From a virus, in the IMG/VR virus record IMGVR_UViG_3300032675_000141, positions 1 through 23,154 of that record: a stretch of 23,154 bases of DNA; one strand, 5' to 3'. This document shows positions 6,805-13,694 of the stretch, one piece after another. The notes beneath the pieces are model-generated. The model worked only from the letters and a program-made list of their open reading frames with translations, was not told the DNA's origin and ran no database searches. How positions within the stretch are numbered: the stretch's first letter is position 1; every line of letters starts with the position of its first letter. The position numbers and the translations under genes are program-made.

Positions 6805-7477
6805 TCTCGGCCTCCCAATTTGCATTGGCAATCTCTACATATTTCTTGAAATCACCGTACCAAGTCTTTTTGCCTGTGTGTGACACGTTAATATCAGGGT
6901 GAACGTACACTTTTTCACCTAAATCACGCCATTTTTGACAGAATGCTACGTCTTCACCAAGTAATTGACCATCTACTACCTTAGTCTCAAATACATGACG
7001 ATATTCTTTTCCGTGGTCGGTGTATTTTTCTGAGGCATCCCACATCATTTTGATAGCACGTTTAGAGATACGCATAAATCCTGTACCTACGGCACGAGCA
7101 TCAATCAAACCATAGTAAAAGTCATACTTTTTATCAAAGGTCTTGACGTTATAGTGTGCTAAATCATTCTTACTGACTACTGCGCCACCGATGACATCCA
7201 CAGTCGGTGAAATTAAGTTACCAAAGTCTTTCTGCTCCCATCCCTGGTCGGCATCAATAAAGATAAGGTCATCTACTTCTGCCTCATAAGCCATACGGAA
7301 TAGCTCATCTCGTGCCTTTTGAATCAATGAGCATCCCACAATGGTTTTGAGAGTCATTTCAATTTCATTCAAAATACATAACTCCATAGTCTTGAATATG
7401 GAAGTCATAAAGTCGAGTTCTAGCTTGCCGTCATAGCAAGGAGTACCAATCATTATCCTACGGGGTTTATTGTCCAT
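6788..7477 (-). CDS. GT-A-type glycosyltransferase, second of a pair
   Basis: 229 residues from MDNKPRRIMIGTPCYDGKLE, with AAGGAA before the ATG; a longer frame reaches 7531 but lies inside the upstream gene. The GT-A fold is suggested by the early IGTPCYDG strand, the SLIQKARDELFR helix and the FIDADQGW motif, whose DxD (D75, D77) would hold the nucleotide-sugar metal. VVDGQLLGEDVAFCQKW fits the later acceptor/ED region. It overlaps the partner gene by 11 bases. Substrate is unknown: phage DNA base glycosylation or modification of host surface sugars are both possible; its place among replication genes mildly favours DNA. Confidence 0.75.
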   Translation of the reverse strand: MDNKPRRIMIGTPCYDGKLELDFMTSIFKTMELCILNEIEMTLKTIVGCSLIQKARDELFRMAYEAEVDDLIFIDADQGWEQKDFGNLISPTVDVIGGAVVSKNDLAHYNVKTFDKKYDFYYGLIDARAVGTGFMRISKRAIKMMWDASEKYTDHGKEYRHVFETKVVDGQLLGEDVAFCQKWRDLGEKVYVHPDINVSHTGKKTWYGDFKKYVEIANANWEAENDKSA

Positions 7478-8078
7478 ACCATTCCTTAAAGTATTCTGGT
7501 CTATTCTGTTTAATCCACTCTTTTGGGCCATCCATTAGCTTTTGAAAGTCTCGGCCAATAGACTGTGAGCCTACATGATGCACATAAGACCTTGAAATAA
7601 AGTTTAAATAACCTGCTTTTATGAGGTCTTTACACATCACATCGTCAGAGAACCAATTGATAGGTGGAAACTTAGCTTGTGCAAATGTTTCTTTATTGAT
7701 GTAAGCAAATAGCGGTGAGACTATTGGTGATTGAAGAATGTTCTGCTCAGGTTGATGGGCTATGCTTTGGTGTGGTCTAACCCAATCGGAACGTGCGGCA
7801 ACAAAACCTAAATTACGGGGGTGTCGGTTTTTTAGAAAAGCTACATCCTCTACCAATAGATTGTAAGAGTCAGGATTAAGGACTATATCGTCATTAGCAA
7901 TAATGATTTCGTCGTATTCTCTAAATGCCAACTCCATGACTGCGTTATAGTCATCCCCAAAGTTACCCATAAACCCTTCAAATATCATTAAATTGACATC
8001 AGGGTTATAAATTCTTACGGAAGTTTGCATCACAGATAAGCTACGAGAGCCTACTGTGCATACGACAATAGGAATCAT
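7467..8078 (-). CDS. GT-A/GT2-like glycosyltransferase, first of a pair
   Basis: 203 residues. It starts with a beta strand, MIPIVVCTVGSRSLSVMQTS, typical of glycosyltransferases. NFGDDYNAVMELA and IIIANDDIVL (N62-D63-D64) correspond to the nucleotide-sugar and metal sites. NWFSDDVMCKDLIKAGY and a late HHVGSQSIG resemble the catalytic-base region and the C-terminal His of GT2 enzymes. No membrane helix or signal is seen, so it should be cytoplasmic. It is coupled to a second, unlike glycosyltransferase, so the two may add successive sugars or work on one substrate. Confidence 0.75.
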   Translation of the reverse strand: MIPIVVCTVGSRSLSVMQTSVRIYNPDVNLMIFEGFMGNFGDDYNAVMELAFREYDEIIIANDDIVLNPDSYNLLVEDVAFLKNRHPRNLGFVAARSDWVRPHQSIAHQPEQNILQSPIVSPLFAYINKETFAQAKFPPINWFSDDVMCKDLIKAGYLNFISRSYVHHVGSQSIGRDFQKLMDGPKEWIKQNRPEYFKEWYGQ

Positions 8079-8079
8079 A

Positions 8080-8310
8080 TCAATTAACTACTATTTTTGA
8101 TTCTTCAGGTTCTTTAGGCTTGAGCCATTCTTCACGTTGCTTTAAGAACTCTTTAGCAAATGCGAATCCAATAGCAGTCATCTGTGTCATTGGGTTTTCT
8201 AATTGCTTGCCTAGGTCGCTTGATACCATAGCTTCAATAACTGCTAGGGCTACCATATCCGACATCATTGCACCTTCCATAGGAAAGTCTTTAATTGCAG
8301 TTTCACTCAT
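8080..8310 (-). CDS. Hypothetical protein (76 aa)
   Basis: Begins MSETAIKDFPMEGAMMSDMV and has a Met/Ala-rich helical middle with an EFLKQREEWLKPKEPEES tail. Its start overlaps the upstream stop by four bases and its stop is one base from the next start, so it is translated within the replication operon. No recognised domain. Confidence 0.75.
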   Translation of the reverse strand: MSETAIKDFPMEGAMMSDMVALAVIEAMVSSDLGKQLENPMTQMTAIGFAFAKEFLKQREEWLKPKEPEESKIVVN

Positions 8311-8504
8311 TTTCGTTTTCCTTTTTTAACTATTGGCTCATTGATACATGGGACTACATACTTACTTGGGTCTGGCTTCTTTCCTATCCTGTACTGCCCT
8401 TCTTCTGCATACAAAACTTTAATGCCTGGAAACTCAGTCCTCATCCAATCCACTACTTTTGCCGTCTTTGGCATAAGATGACGATTTTTGGTCTTGCTGT
8501 CCAT
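8307..8504 (-). CDS. Hypothetical protein (65 aa)
   Basis: Starts at 8504, with GGA eight bases upstream, or at the internal ATG 8474. The core MPKTAKVVDWMRTEFPGIKV followed by LYAEEGQYRIGKK looks like a small alpha/beta protein, and I recall phage proteins starting MPKTA-VVD-MR. The C-terminus is very basic (KKGKRK), so nucleic-acid contact is possible. It overlaps the 58-aa ORF upstream by 41-71 bases, depending on the start used. Confidence 0.7.
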   Translation of the reverse strand: MDSKTKNRHLMPKTAKVVDWMRTEFPGIKVLYAEEGQYRIGKKPDPSKYVVPCINEPIVKKGKRK

Positions 8505-8610
8505 ATCTAATTTCCATTATCTTAGCTACCTCGTCACCACGCAAATAGGAATTCCTATAAGTAGATTTAAACATTGTTATAACTGCTTCTAAATCAATGT
8601 AAATTGCCAT
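8434..8610 (-). CDS. Small hypothetical protein (58 aa)
   Basis: The ATG at 8610 is preceded by AGGATAAG at usable spacing and lies 16 bases after the primase stop; the frame closes at a TGA at 8434. It reads MAIYIDLEAVITMFKSTYRN and then RGDEVAKIMEIRYGQQ, with a Ser/Lys/Asp-rich tail. The first 40 residues look like real protein, and the gene fills what would otherwise be a 120-base gap in a gapless operon. No family recognised. Confidence 0.55.
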   Translation of the reverse strand: MAIYIDLEAVITMFKSTYRNSYLRGDEVAKIMEIRYGQQDQKSSSYAKDGKSSGLDED

Positions 8611-8626
8611 TTTTCTTATCCTAACA

Positions 8627-9433
8627 TCAATGTTTAGTAATTCTTAACTTATTTGTCTCTACGCTCGGTGAATACTGCATCATGCTTCTTGCTATGTTAA
8701 ATACTTCAATATTGCTAATAGGAGGGTCGCACCGTTGCATATTCTCTTCTTGTAAACAAGCTAATATTGCTTTAAATGAAACTCCCCTACTTCTTAATGC
8801 CCCACCTATACTACACATATAGGCGTTTCGTAATCCCTCGCCAATCTTTTCCGAGGCAAACTCAAGGTCTTTATTCCTGTTGAGCAATTGTAATACCCAA
8901 GCTGGTGCTCTGACAATAGGACAATCCTCAGGGTCTGAACTGGCTTCCCAATGGTATTCTCCCAAAAGTCCTTTACTTGGGGCTGCGACAATATAGCCAC
9001 CATCGCCACGAGTATCAATACCCCTACCCAACTTGCCAGCAGTAGTCCTAAAACCTTCTTCGTATTGGAAAATGATGTGACGACCACTGGACTGGGTAAT
9101 GGCTTCAACGGTGTCGGGGATGCAACCATATTTTGCTGTAAGCTCGTCAAGGGAATCTTCTCCCCCGTGCCTAGGGTCGATGTCAACGACTCCAATACCT
9201 GAGAGTTGACCAGTTGCAATCCCAATGTTTGCTCTTGGCCAATGTTTGAACCATTCATTGATAGTATCCTTGTCTACCGTTGCAGACTTTAATCCGTTAA
9301 TTGTTTGTGGGTGCTTTCCTGCGCTAGTACATCCCACTTTATTACAAGTGCATTTACCTTCAATGACTGAATGTAAGGGTAGTACGTGCCAGCCTTTTTC
9401 GGCATACTGAACTGCGTGGTCTACTGCTTTCAT
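8627..9433 (-). CDS. Bifunctional DNA primase/polymerase (prim-pol) with PriCT domain
   Basis: 268 residues. The N-terminal prim-pol domain shows the small Cys cluster and GKHP (39-42), GIGVVDIDPRHGG with catalytic D84 and D86, SSGRHIIF (H119) and RGIDTRGDGGYIVAAPS (137-153). The C-terminal part (about 195-255, RNAYMCSIGGALRSRGVSF and NIEVFNIARSMMQY) matches a PriCT domain. It lays primers, and perhaps synthesises DNA, at phage replication forks. Many phage relatives fuse prim-pol to a helicase; here the helicase is a separate SF2 protein whose gene overlaps by four bases (ATGA). The start at 9433 is set by that overlap. Confidence 0.93.
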   Translation of the reverse strand: MKAVDHAVQYAEKGWHVLPLHSVIEGKCTCNKVGCTSAGKHPQTINGLKSATVDKDTINEWFKHWPRANIGIATGQLSGIGVVDIDPRHGGEDSLDELTAKYGCIPDTVEAITQSSGRHIIFQYEEGFRTTAGKLGRGIDTRGDGGYIVAAPSKGLLGEYHWEASSDPEDCPIVRAPAWVLQLLNRNKDLEFASEKIGEGLRNAYMCSIGGALRSRGVSFKAILACLQEENMQRCDPPISNIEVFNIARSMMQYSPSVETNKLRITKH

Positions 9434-10878
9434 GCCCTCTTAGCTCCATGTCTAAACGCAATCATGCGTGATTTTATGTAATTTAATGTTGTTTCTGATG
9501 GTATACGTGGAACATCTGACAATCCTTTAGGCCAGACTCCACATTTATTACGATACATCTGTGCAGCAAATCCTCTTTTGTAGCCCTTTTCCACTTCTAC
9601 ATAGAGTAACTCTGAGTATAACTTCTGTTTATCTTCACTGGTGACTTTCTTCCTAGTAACCTCCAGTAAGTCCCCCGCCTGGACATCAATTCCTGCATCT
9701 TTCTTTTTCGGAACAAATCCGCAACATGGACACGTATACTCGTGCTTTTTCCTGACAAAAGCGCACGAAGGGCATATTGTCCCTTTCTCTTTCGCATCTT
9801 TCTTAGTTGCTTCCACCTTTGGCTTAGTGCCATCATCTAACTCCTGCGGTAATTCATCGGTAACAAATCCATGTGCTTGGGTATTCCCTGCATGGTCTAA
9901 AATAATAGCGTCTTCTTTACTAGGGTGTGGACGCAATACACGCCCTGCTTGTTGTATATACAACATGAGAGACTTGGTAGGTCGTGCCATAATAAGGCAT
10001 GAAGCCTCTGGATAGTCAAACCCCTTATCGAGAATCCCTACATTGAACAATACCTTTATGTATCCATCTTTAAAGTCTTTGACTGTTTGCTCACGCTCTG
10101 CTTTAGGCATATATGAGTCAATATGGGCTGCACGAATTCCTCTGTCTTTAAATTGTTCACAAAGGGATTGACTATGGAGAACGTTGACAGCAAAGCCAAT
10201 TGTTGGGCGGTTCTCAGAACGCTTTACCCAAGTATCTACAATATCTGCGACGAGTTTTGGCTTATTGACACGGGCAAACAATTCTTTTTCGTCGTAATCG
10301 CCCCCTATAGTCCTGATTTTGGTAAGGTCTGGCTTACTTGGAGCAAAGACTTTAACGGGGACGAGGTAACCTTCATCTGTCAGTTTGGATGTAGTAGCAC
10401 CTATCACTAGGTTGGTGTACATTTTTCCCAGTCCTTTGGTAAAAGGGGTAGCTGACAATCCAATAAATACAGTATTTGGCATAGCTTCCATCATTTTACG
10501 ATGGATGTTATAGGCTACGTGGCACTCGTCAATGATGACTAAATCTGCAGCAGGAGTAGCTCTACGAGCCAATGTTTGAGGACTACATACTTGATTAACA
10601 GAATGAGGCTTATAACGAGGGTTATCCGCCATAATAATTCCGTGGTCAATACCTTCATAATCTAATCTCCTACTGGTTTGTTCAACTAGTTCGATACGGT
10701 CAGCAAGGAATAAACACTTCTTGCCTTTCTCATTGGCTTTACGAATCATTTCACTAGCAATAGTCGTCTTACCCCCGCCAGTAGCGAGTTGTAGGACAAT
10801 CCGCTTATGTCCTTTGAGAATTGCTTTTCTAAGGTCGTTGATGGAATCGACCTGATACTGCCTCAAATTGTTCTTCAT
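9430..10878 (-). CDS. SF2 DEAD/DEAH-box helicase with C-terminal zinc motif
   Basis: 482 residues. Motifs in order: RQYQVDSI (6-13), Walker A ATGGGKTT (32-39), DECH box (117-120), SATP (142-145), motif V GILDKGFDYPEA (281-292) and motif VI QQAGRVLRPH (309-318). A C-terminal C-x2-C (369, 372) and C-x2-C (383, 386) pair suggests a zinc knuckle. RecQ/UvsW-like helicases of this kind unwind forks or branched DNA. It is the first gene of the leftward replication operon and is preceded by AGGA just before the ATG. It lies directly beside the repeat-rich region that may be the origin. Confidence 0.93.
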   Translation of the reverse strand: MKNNLRQYQVDSINDLRKAILKGHKRIVLQLATGGGKTTIASEMIRKANEKGKKCLFLADRIELVEQTSRRLDYEGIDHGIIMADNPRYKPHSVNQVCSPQTLARRATPAADLVIIDECHVAYNIHRKMMEAMPNTVFIGLSATPFTKGLGKMYTNLVIGATTSKLTDEGYLVPVKVFAPSKPDLTKIRTIGGDYDEKELFARVNKPKLVADIVDTWVKRSENRPTIGFAVNVLHSQSLCEQFKDRGIRAAHIDSYMPKAEREQTVKDFKDGYIKVLFNVGILDKGFDYPEASCLIMARPTKSLMLYIQQAGRVLRPHPSKEDAIILDHAGNTQAHGFVTDELPQELDDGTKPKVEATKKDAKEKGTICPSCAFVRKKHEYTCPCCGFVPKKKDAGIDVQAGDLLEVTRKKVTSEDKQKLYSELLYVEVEKGYKRGFAAQMYRNKCGVWPKGLSDVPRIPSETTLNYIKSRMIAFRHGAKRA

Positions 10879-10928
10879 AATTCCTATTATCTCACTACTG
10901 CAAATGACTACAAGGTAGGGCTTTCCCT

Positions 10929-11004
10929 ATGTAAGAAAAAGTTTACCGAACGGGAATATTTGCATAAAAAGTAGGCAAATGTAAGAAAAAGTTACCGAAC
11001 GGGA
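10929..11004. repeat. Pair of direct repeats ATGTAAGAAAAAGT(T)TACCGAACGGGA
   Basis: Copy 1 begins at 10929 and copy 2 at 10979, 50 bases apart. They are identical over their length except for one T (GTTTACC against GTTACC). They lie 50-125 bases before the helicase start, so they may be operator or leader elements for the replication operon or initiator-binding sites. They match neither the iteron nor the TATA-AGAGAG families. Confidence 0.75.
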
Positions 11005-11008
11005 CATT

Positions 11009-11207
11009 TTGTAAAGTTATGTAAAAAAGATAAACCTACATAACATTTCTATAAATGATTCACTAATAAGGCTTTAAGCTATTTAAGGACTCTTTAATAA
11101 GTCAAAACTTTACAATCCCATGTCAATAACTTTACAATTAGCCGCCAAAACTTTACAAAAATGTCAACAAAACTGCTGATATGTACACTTTTTGTCAATA
11201 ACTATAC
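11009..11207. repeat. Iteron-like AACTTTACAA repeats
   Basis: AAAACTTTACAA occurs at 11104-11115 and 11147-11158, AACTTTACAA at 11128-11137, and an inverted TTGTAAAGTT at 11009-11018. A longer shared string, GTCAATAACTTTACA, recurs as GTCAATAACTATACA at 11194. Spacing is about 20 bases between the three main copies. Just beyond, TAGGTATCAA occurs at 11211-11220 and 11243-11252, with ATGTATCAAA at 11278-11287. Clustered short repeats next to AT-rich DNA are the classic look of an iteron origin. Confidence 0.65.
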
Positions 11208-11344
11208 ACATAGGTATCAATCTATATAAAAAATATATACCTTTAGGTATCAAATTAGTAACTTATATGTTACTAATATGTATCAAATGAGAATCATTCC
11301 TATTAAAATTTCATGCAAAAAAGGTCTTTTTGATTATTTATACT

Positions 11345-11690
11345 ATTTGTTACGGGGATACTTCCAAAGATTCCGAGACACCTAGCCTCCTAGGTATCCC
11401 TTCAAGCGGTTACTCCCATGAGTTCCTCGCCACCCGCCAGTCGTTCGTTGAATCGGCACTAGCTTCGCCACCGATTTGTGTGCTGTTACATCAACTATCC
11501 CCCAGTAGCACTTGTATCCTAGACGCTGGTGTTTTTAGCCGTCCATCTAAGACCGCCAGAGAATGAAAAAAGCCCCATTCAACTGGACTGGAGCGTGGAA
11601 AGTTGTAGTAATAGCATTTTGGTACTATGATTTTCCAGCCCATGTGAATGGAGCCTTACAACCATCACTACAATGACTTTCCACGGTCAT
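11345..11690. ncRNA. Structured GC-rich segment, candidate non-coding RNA or single-strand initiation site
   Basis: Inverted repeats in series: GGGATAC (11355-11361)/GTATCCC (11394-11400) enclosing ACCTAG (11380-11385)/CTAGGT (11390-11395), which share two bases; AATCGG (11451-11456)/CCGATT (11471-11476); GTGCT (11480-11484)/AGCAC (11507-11511); and a 10-bp perfect CGTGGAAAGT (11594-11603)/ACTTTCCACG (11676-11685), continued by TGTAGT/ACTACA across a 3-base bulge. A competing pair CCATTCA (11575-11581)/TGAATGG (11645-11651) also exists. The first 220 bases are clearly richer in G+C than the flanks. No known RNA family was recognised, and strand and transcription are unknown. Confidence 0.4.
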
Positions 11691-11716
11691 GTAGGAATGG
11701 TAGCACAACTTTTTAT

Positions 11717-11929
11717 TTATTCCAACTGGGTAAAGAAAGATTTATACGGAACGCCATACTTCTTATGTAAAAGAATCTTATATTCGTCTGGAATAGCCTT
11801 TACCTTGTTCCAATGGAATATCCGTTGTTGGCTAACTCCCAAGGCTTTTGCCGAGGCATTTAACGAACCGTGTTTTTTTACAACATAAATAAGTGGTAAA
11901 TAAAACCTATCTGTAGTACCTGTTTTCAT
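11717..11929 (-). CDS. Cro/YdaS-like HTH repressor
   Basis: 70 residues. The helix-turn-helix is NASAKALGVSQQRIFHWNKV (24-43), followed by KAIPDEYKILLHKKYGV, the arrangement of YdaS/Cro-like phage regulators. The ATG at 11929 has a perfect AGGAG before it. The gene is divergent from the long rightward operon, and the 107 bases between them carry opposed promoters, the usual setting for a small repressor that controls both. It stands alone, with the structured segment downstream. Which operator it binds is not evident from a clear repeated dyad. Confidence 0.8.
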   Translation of the reverse strand: MKTGTTDRFYLPLIYVVKKHGSLNASAKALGVSQQRIFHWNKVKAIPDEYKILLHKKYGVPYKSFFTQLE

Positions 11930-11954
11930 ATTTTCTCCTATATCTAGTGGCTAA

Positions 11955-12004
11955 AGTATAAACTAAAAATATATTTGCACAAGTTTTATTTGTAGTGATA
12001 TAGT
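11955..12004. promoter_or_regulatory. Face-to-face divergent promoters sharing TTGCACAA
   Basis: Plus strand: TTGCAC (11975-11980), 18 bases, TATAGT (11999-12004). Minus strand: TTGTGC (11982-11977), 16 bases, TATACT (11960-11955). The two -35 elements overlap on the same eight bases, TTGCACAA, so a repressor or polymerase on one excludes the other. Inverted TATATC half-sites flank the pair near 11938 and 12003. This would drive the Cro-like gene leftward and the 12037-20799 operon rightward. Confidence 0.5.
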
Positions 12005-12036
12005 TGAATCTCGTTAACACGAAAGGGGAAGTAAAA

Positions 12037-12321
12037 ATGGAAAAATGGATGAATGCAGCATACGATGGTGAAGATGAACAAGAAGCTATTGAACAGCGTG
12101 TTCCTGAACTAATGGCTAGTAAGGACTATGACCCTGCAGATGTAAGTCATATGGCCGAAGCTATCTCTGAAGCAAGTGCAATTGACCAAGAGACTATTCG
12201 TGATTTTATTGAGCGTAAAGAATGGGATAAGCTAGGGGCTAAACTGTTCTACATGAGTTATGAATACATGGAACACTTTGCTCAAATGGAAGCTCAAAGG
12301 GAAGTGAGTAACGGACTATGA
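12037..12321 (+). CDS. Hypothetical protein (94 aa), first gene of the long operon
   Basis: The ATG at 12037 has AAAGGGGAA at good spacing; an in-frame TTG at 12004 lies within the -10 element and is rejected as start. The protein is strongly acidic and helical (EDEQEAIEQRVPELMAS, YDPADVSHMAEAISEASAID, FIERKEWDKLGAKLFYM). No recognised domain. As the first product of the rightward operon it should be made early. Confidence 0.75.
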   Translation: MEKWMNAAYDGEDEQEAIEQRVPELMASKDYDPADVSHMAEAISEASAIDQETIRDFIERKEWDKLGAKLFYMSYEYMEHFAQMEAQREVSNGL

Positions 12322-12533
12322 ACGCATATGAACTAGCCGATGGATTAGCACAGATGTACATCGAAAAAGATGTTAATGGCCTTTTTAATAAACGCATACA
12401 AAACATGCTACGCCAATTCGGTCTTGCTGAAAGCATCATCAAACAACAACAGTTAGAAATAGAAGCGTTGAAAGATAAGCTAATGCTTGCAAAACAATCA
12501 TTAGAAATTGTGGAAGGATGGACAAAGAAATGA
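12318..12533 (+). CDS. Small coiled-coil protein, ELAD paralogue 1 (71 aa)
   Basis: Begins MNAYELADGLAQMY and ends in a long helix with heptad-like leucines (QQQLEIEALKDKLMLAKQSLEIVE). It overlaps the previous gene by ATGA. The next gene begins MNANELADLL and has the same IEALK helix, so the two are diverged tandem copies. I recall phage proteins starting MN-ELAD followed by MLR-Q and IEALK; function unknown. Confidence 0.75.
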   Translation: MNAYELADGLAQMYIEKDVNGLFNKRIQNMLRQFGLAESIIKQQQLEIEALKDKLMLAKQSLEIVEGWTKK

Positions 12534-12718
12534 ACGCAAATGAACTAGCTGACTTACTTGACTTCGATGCCAAGACTCTGAACTGGAAAGCGTTTGCCGA
12601 TGCTGCCACCATGCTACGCCAGCAAAAAGCTGAAATAGAGGCGTTAAAAATGGAAATACATTCTTTGACTTATGGCAAAAGACTTGCAGAATACTTGAAA
12701 AAGGCACAAGAGAAATGA
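12530..12718 (+). CDS. Small coiled-coil protein, ELAD paralogue 2 (62 aa)
   Basis: The start at 12530 gives the ATGA overlap used throughout this operon; a TTG at 12518 is less likely. Sequence MNANELADLLDFDAKTLNWK, then AATMLRQQKAEIEALKMEI. It shares the ELAD start, the MLRQ segment and the IEALK coiled coil with the preceding gene. The C-terminus KKAQEK is repeated at the end of the next protein (RKAQEK), hinting at exchange of 3' ends among these small genes. Confidence 0.75.
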   Translation: MNANELADLLDFDAKTLNWKAFADAATMLRQQKAEIEALKMEIHSLTYGKRLAEYLKKAQEK

Positions 12719-13086
12719 ACAATAAACCAGTAGCGTGGATGGAAATAGAAGAAGGTGGAATTACAGAATACAAAGTATGGCGAGAGCCTGTATCAAGTAA
12801 GTCTATTCCACTTTACACCCATCCAGCAAAAGAACTACACCTATCACTTCAAAAAAGTAAAGAAACAGGTGAACTACTAGCCGTTACTTATACAGATGAT
12901 GAGCATAGGATTGTGGAAGTGTTATGGAAAAAACCACCAGCAAAGACACTAACAGATGAGGAAATAGGCGACTTTACACACCGCATGGTTTTGTGTTGTC
13001 AGGTTCACCCAAGTTCGGCAGACATCAATGTTCTTGGACTTAAGTTTATTGTTGAGGACATACTAAGAAAGGCACAAGAGAAATGA
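12715..13086 (+). CDS. Conserved hypothetical phage protein with IPLYTHP motif (123 aa)
   Basis: Carries the KPVAWMEIEEGG start, IPLYTHPA (about 32-39) and later KTLTDEEIGDF, a combination I recall in many phage accessory proteins of unknown role. The two parts appear to be modular: the first a small beta domain, the second a TDEEI-type helical tail ending ILRKAQEK. ATGA overlaps at both ends. No catalytic motif is visible. Confidence 0.8.
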   Translation: MNNKPVAWMEIEEGGITEYKVWREPVSSKSIPLYTHPAKELHLSLQKSKETGELLAVTYTDDEHRIVEVLWKKPPAKTLTDEEIGDFTHRMVLCCQVHPSSADINVLGLKFIVEDILRKAQEK

Positions 13087-13316
13087 CTGAGAGCCAAAAA
13101 GCAATTTTAAATCTTCTTAAAGATAAAGATATGACTTTAGAAGATATGGCAGTAGAACTTCATTCTTGTACTAGCAAAATGAGGAAGATTGTTAATAACA
13201 TGGAAAAAAGTAAGTGGATTGAAAAAGACGAAGATACAGATTTATATACAATTTTGATTGACTATGCACCAAGCGTTGAATGGTCTTTCAAAGAAATTTT
13301 AGGAGCCTGGAAATGA
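13083..13316 (+). CDS. Small winged-helix-like protein (77 aa)
   Basis: Reads MTESQKAILNLLKDKDMTLE, then DMAVELHSCTSKMRKIVNNMEKS and a KWIEKDEDTDLYTI wing-like hairpin, the shape of a MarR/LexA-like winged helix. The helices fit HTH spacing (LEDMAVEL then TSKMRKIVNNM). It could be a small DNA-binding regulator within the operon. The call is from shape only. Overlaps neighbours by ATGA. Confidence 0.7.
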   Translation: MTESQKAILNLLKDKDMTLEDMAVELHSCTSKMRKIVNNMEKSKWIEKDEDTDLYTILIDYAPSVEWSFKEILGAWK

Positions 13317-13474
13317 AAGTATTATCAACTTGGAAGTTTTGGATTGTTGTAGCTTTTATGGCTACAATCGTTGCCAAATGTCACCCTGTGTACGCACAGA
13401 CTACTCAAATCATTACACCTGATGGTAAGTTAATCACTTGTATAACTAATGGACAGTTAATAACCTGCTTCTAA
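13313..13474 (+). CDS. Small exported protein with signal peptide (53 aa)
   Basis: The ATGA overlap puts the start at 13313. Residues 8-20 are hydrophobic (KFWIVVAFMATIV) and a signal peptidase I site is likely after VYA (residue 28), leaving a 25-residue mature peptide QTTQIITPDGKLITCITNGQ ending LITCF with two cysteines (43, 52). C23 is not in a lipobox. I recall similar Q-T-T-x-I-x-PDG-K small exported proteins in other phages, function unknown. It would reach the periplasm. Confidence 0.75.
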   Translation: MKVLSTWKFWIVVAFMATIVAKCHPVYAQTTQIITPDGKLITCITNGQLITCF

Positions 13475-13475
13475 T

Positions 13476-13694
13476 ATGACTACATGGACACTACAAGATT
13501 TAGACCTATCAAACTACGAACCAGCAAGAAAGGCATTATCCAATGAAGAAATTGACGTTATCGGATTTAATCTTAACTATCCGTTCTCTATTCGAAAAAT
13601 TGCTCGGGCCATCGAAATCGCCCACGGAATTGTCGAGGAGAACAGTATCCAAACCAACACTAACACCAAGGAAGATACCAATGAAAACAGTTAA
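13476..13694 (+). CDS. Hypothetical protein (72 aa)
   Basis: Starts one base after the previous stop. MTTWTLQDLDLSNYEPARKA, a NEEIDVIGFNLNY core, a helical IRKIARAIEIAHGIVEE, and an Asn/Thr-rich tail that overlaps the next gene. No recognised domain. A longer frame at 13543-13914 covers its second half, but that protein's real start is downstream. Confidence 0.7.
   Translation: MTTWTLQDLDLSNYEPARKALSNEEIDVIGFNLNYPFSIRKIARAIEIAHGIVEENSIQTNTNTKEDTNENS

Larger units (their letters stand above)
10879..11716. other. Large intergenic region: candidate origin and structured RNA
   Basis: About 840 bases without a credible gene lie between the helicase and the Cro-like gene. From the helicase side it holds a pair of 24-25 base direct repeats, several AACTTTACAA iteron-like copies, TAGGTATCAA repeats in very AT-rich DNA and, from about 11345, a markedly GC-richer segment full of inverted repeats. 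A 78-codon frame at 11330-11566 starts with TTG, has no ribosome-binding site and an unnatural composition, so I do not call it. Location beside primase and helicase genes fits a replication origin. Confidence 0.6.

Noticed and set aside
8806-9258. 150-codon minus-strand frame inside the primase gene
   Set aside because: Shadow of the primase-polymerase, whose motifs are all in the other frame; no ribosome-binding site found and composition is unnatural.
10887-10913. TTGTAG/GATAAT promoter-like pair just before the helicase start
   Set aside because: The -10 match would place the transcription start at or past the ribosome-binding site, leaving no leader; likely chance.
11330-11566. 78-codon plus-strand frame in the GC-rich intergenic segment
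   Set aside because: TTG start without ribosome-binding site, Ser/Pro/Cys-rich composition unlike neighbours, and it overlies a run of inverted repeats; better explained as non-coding structure.
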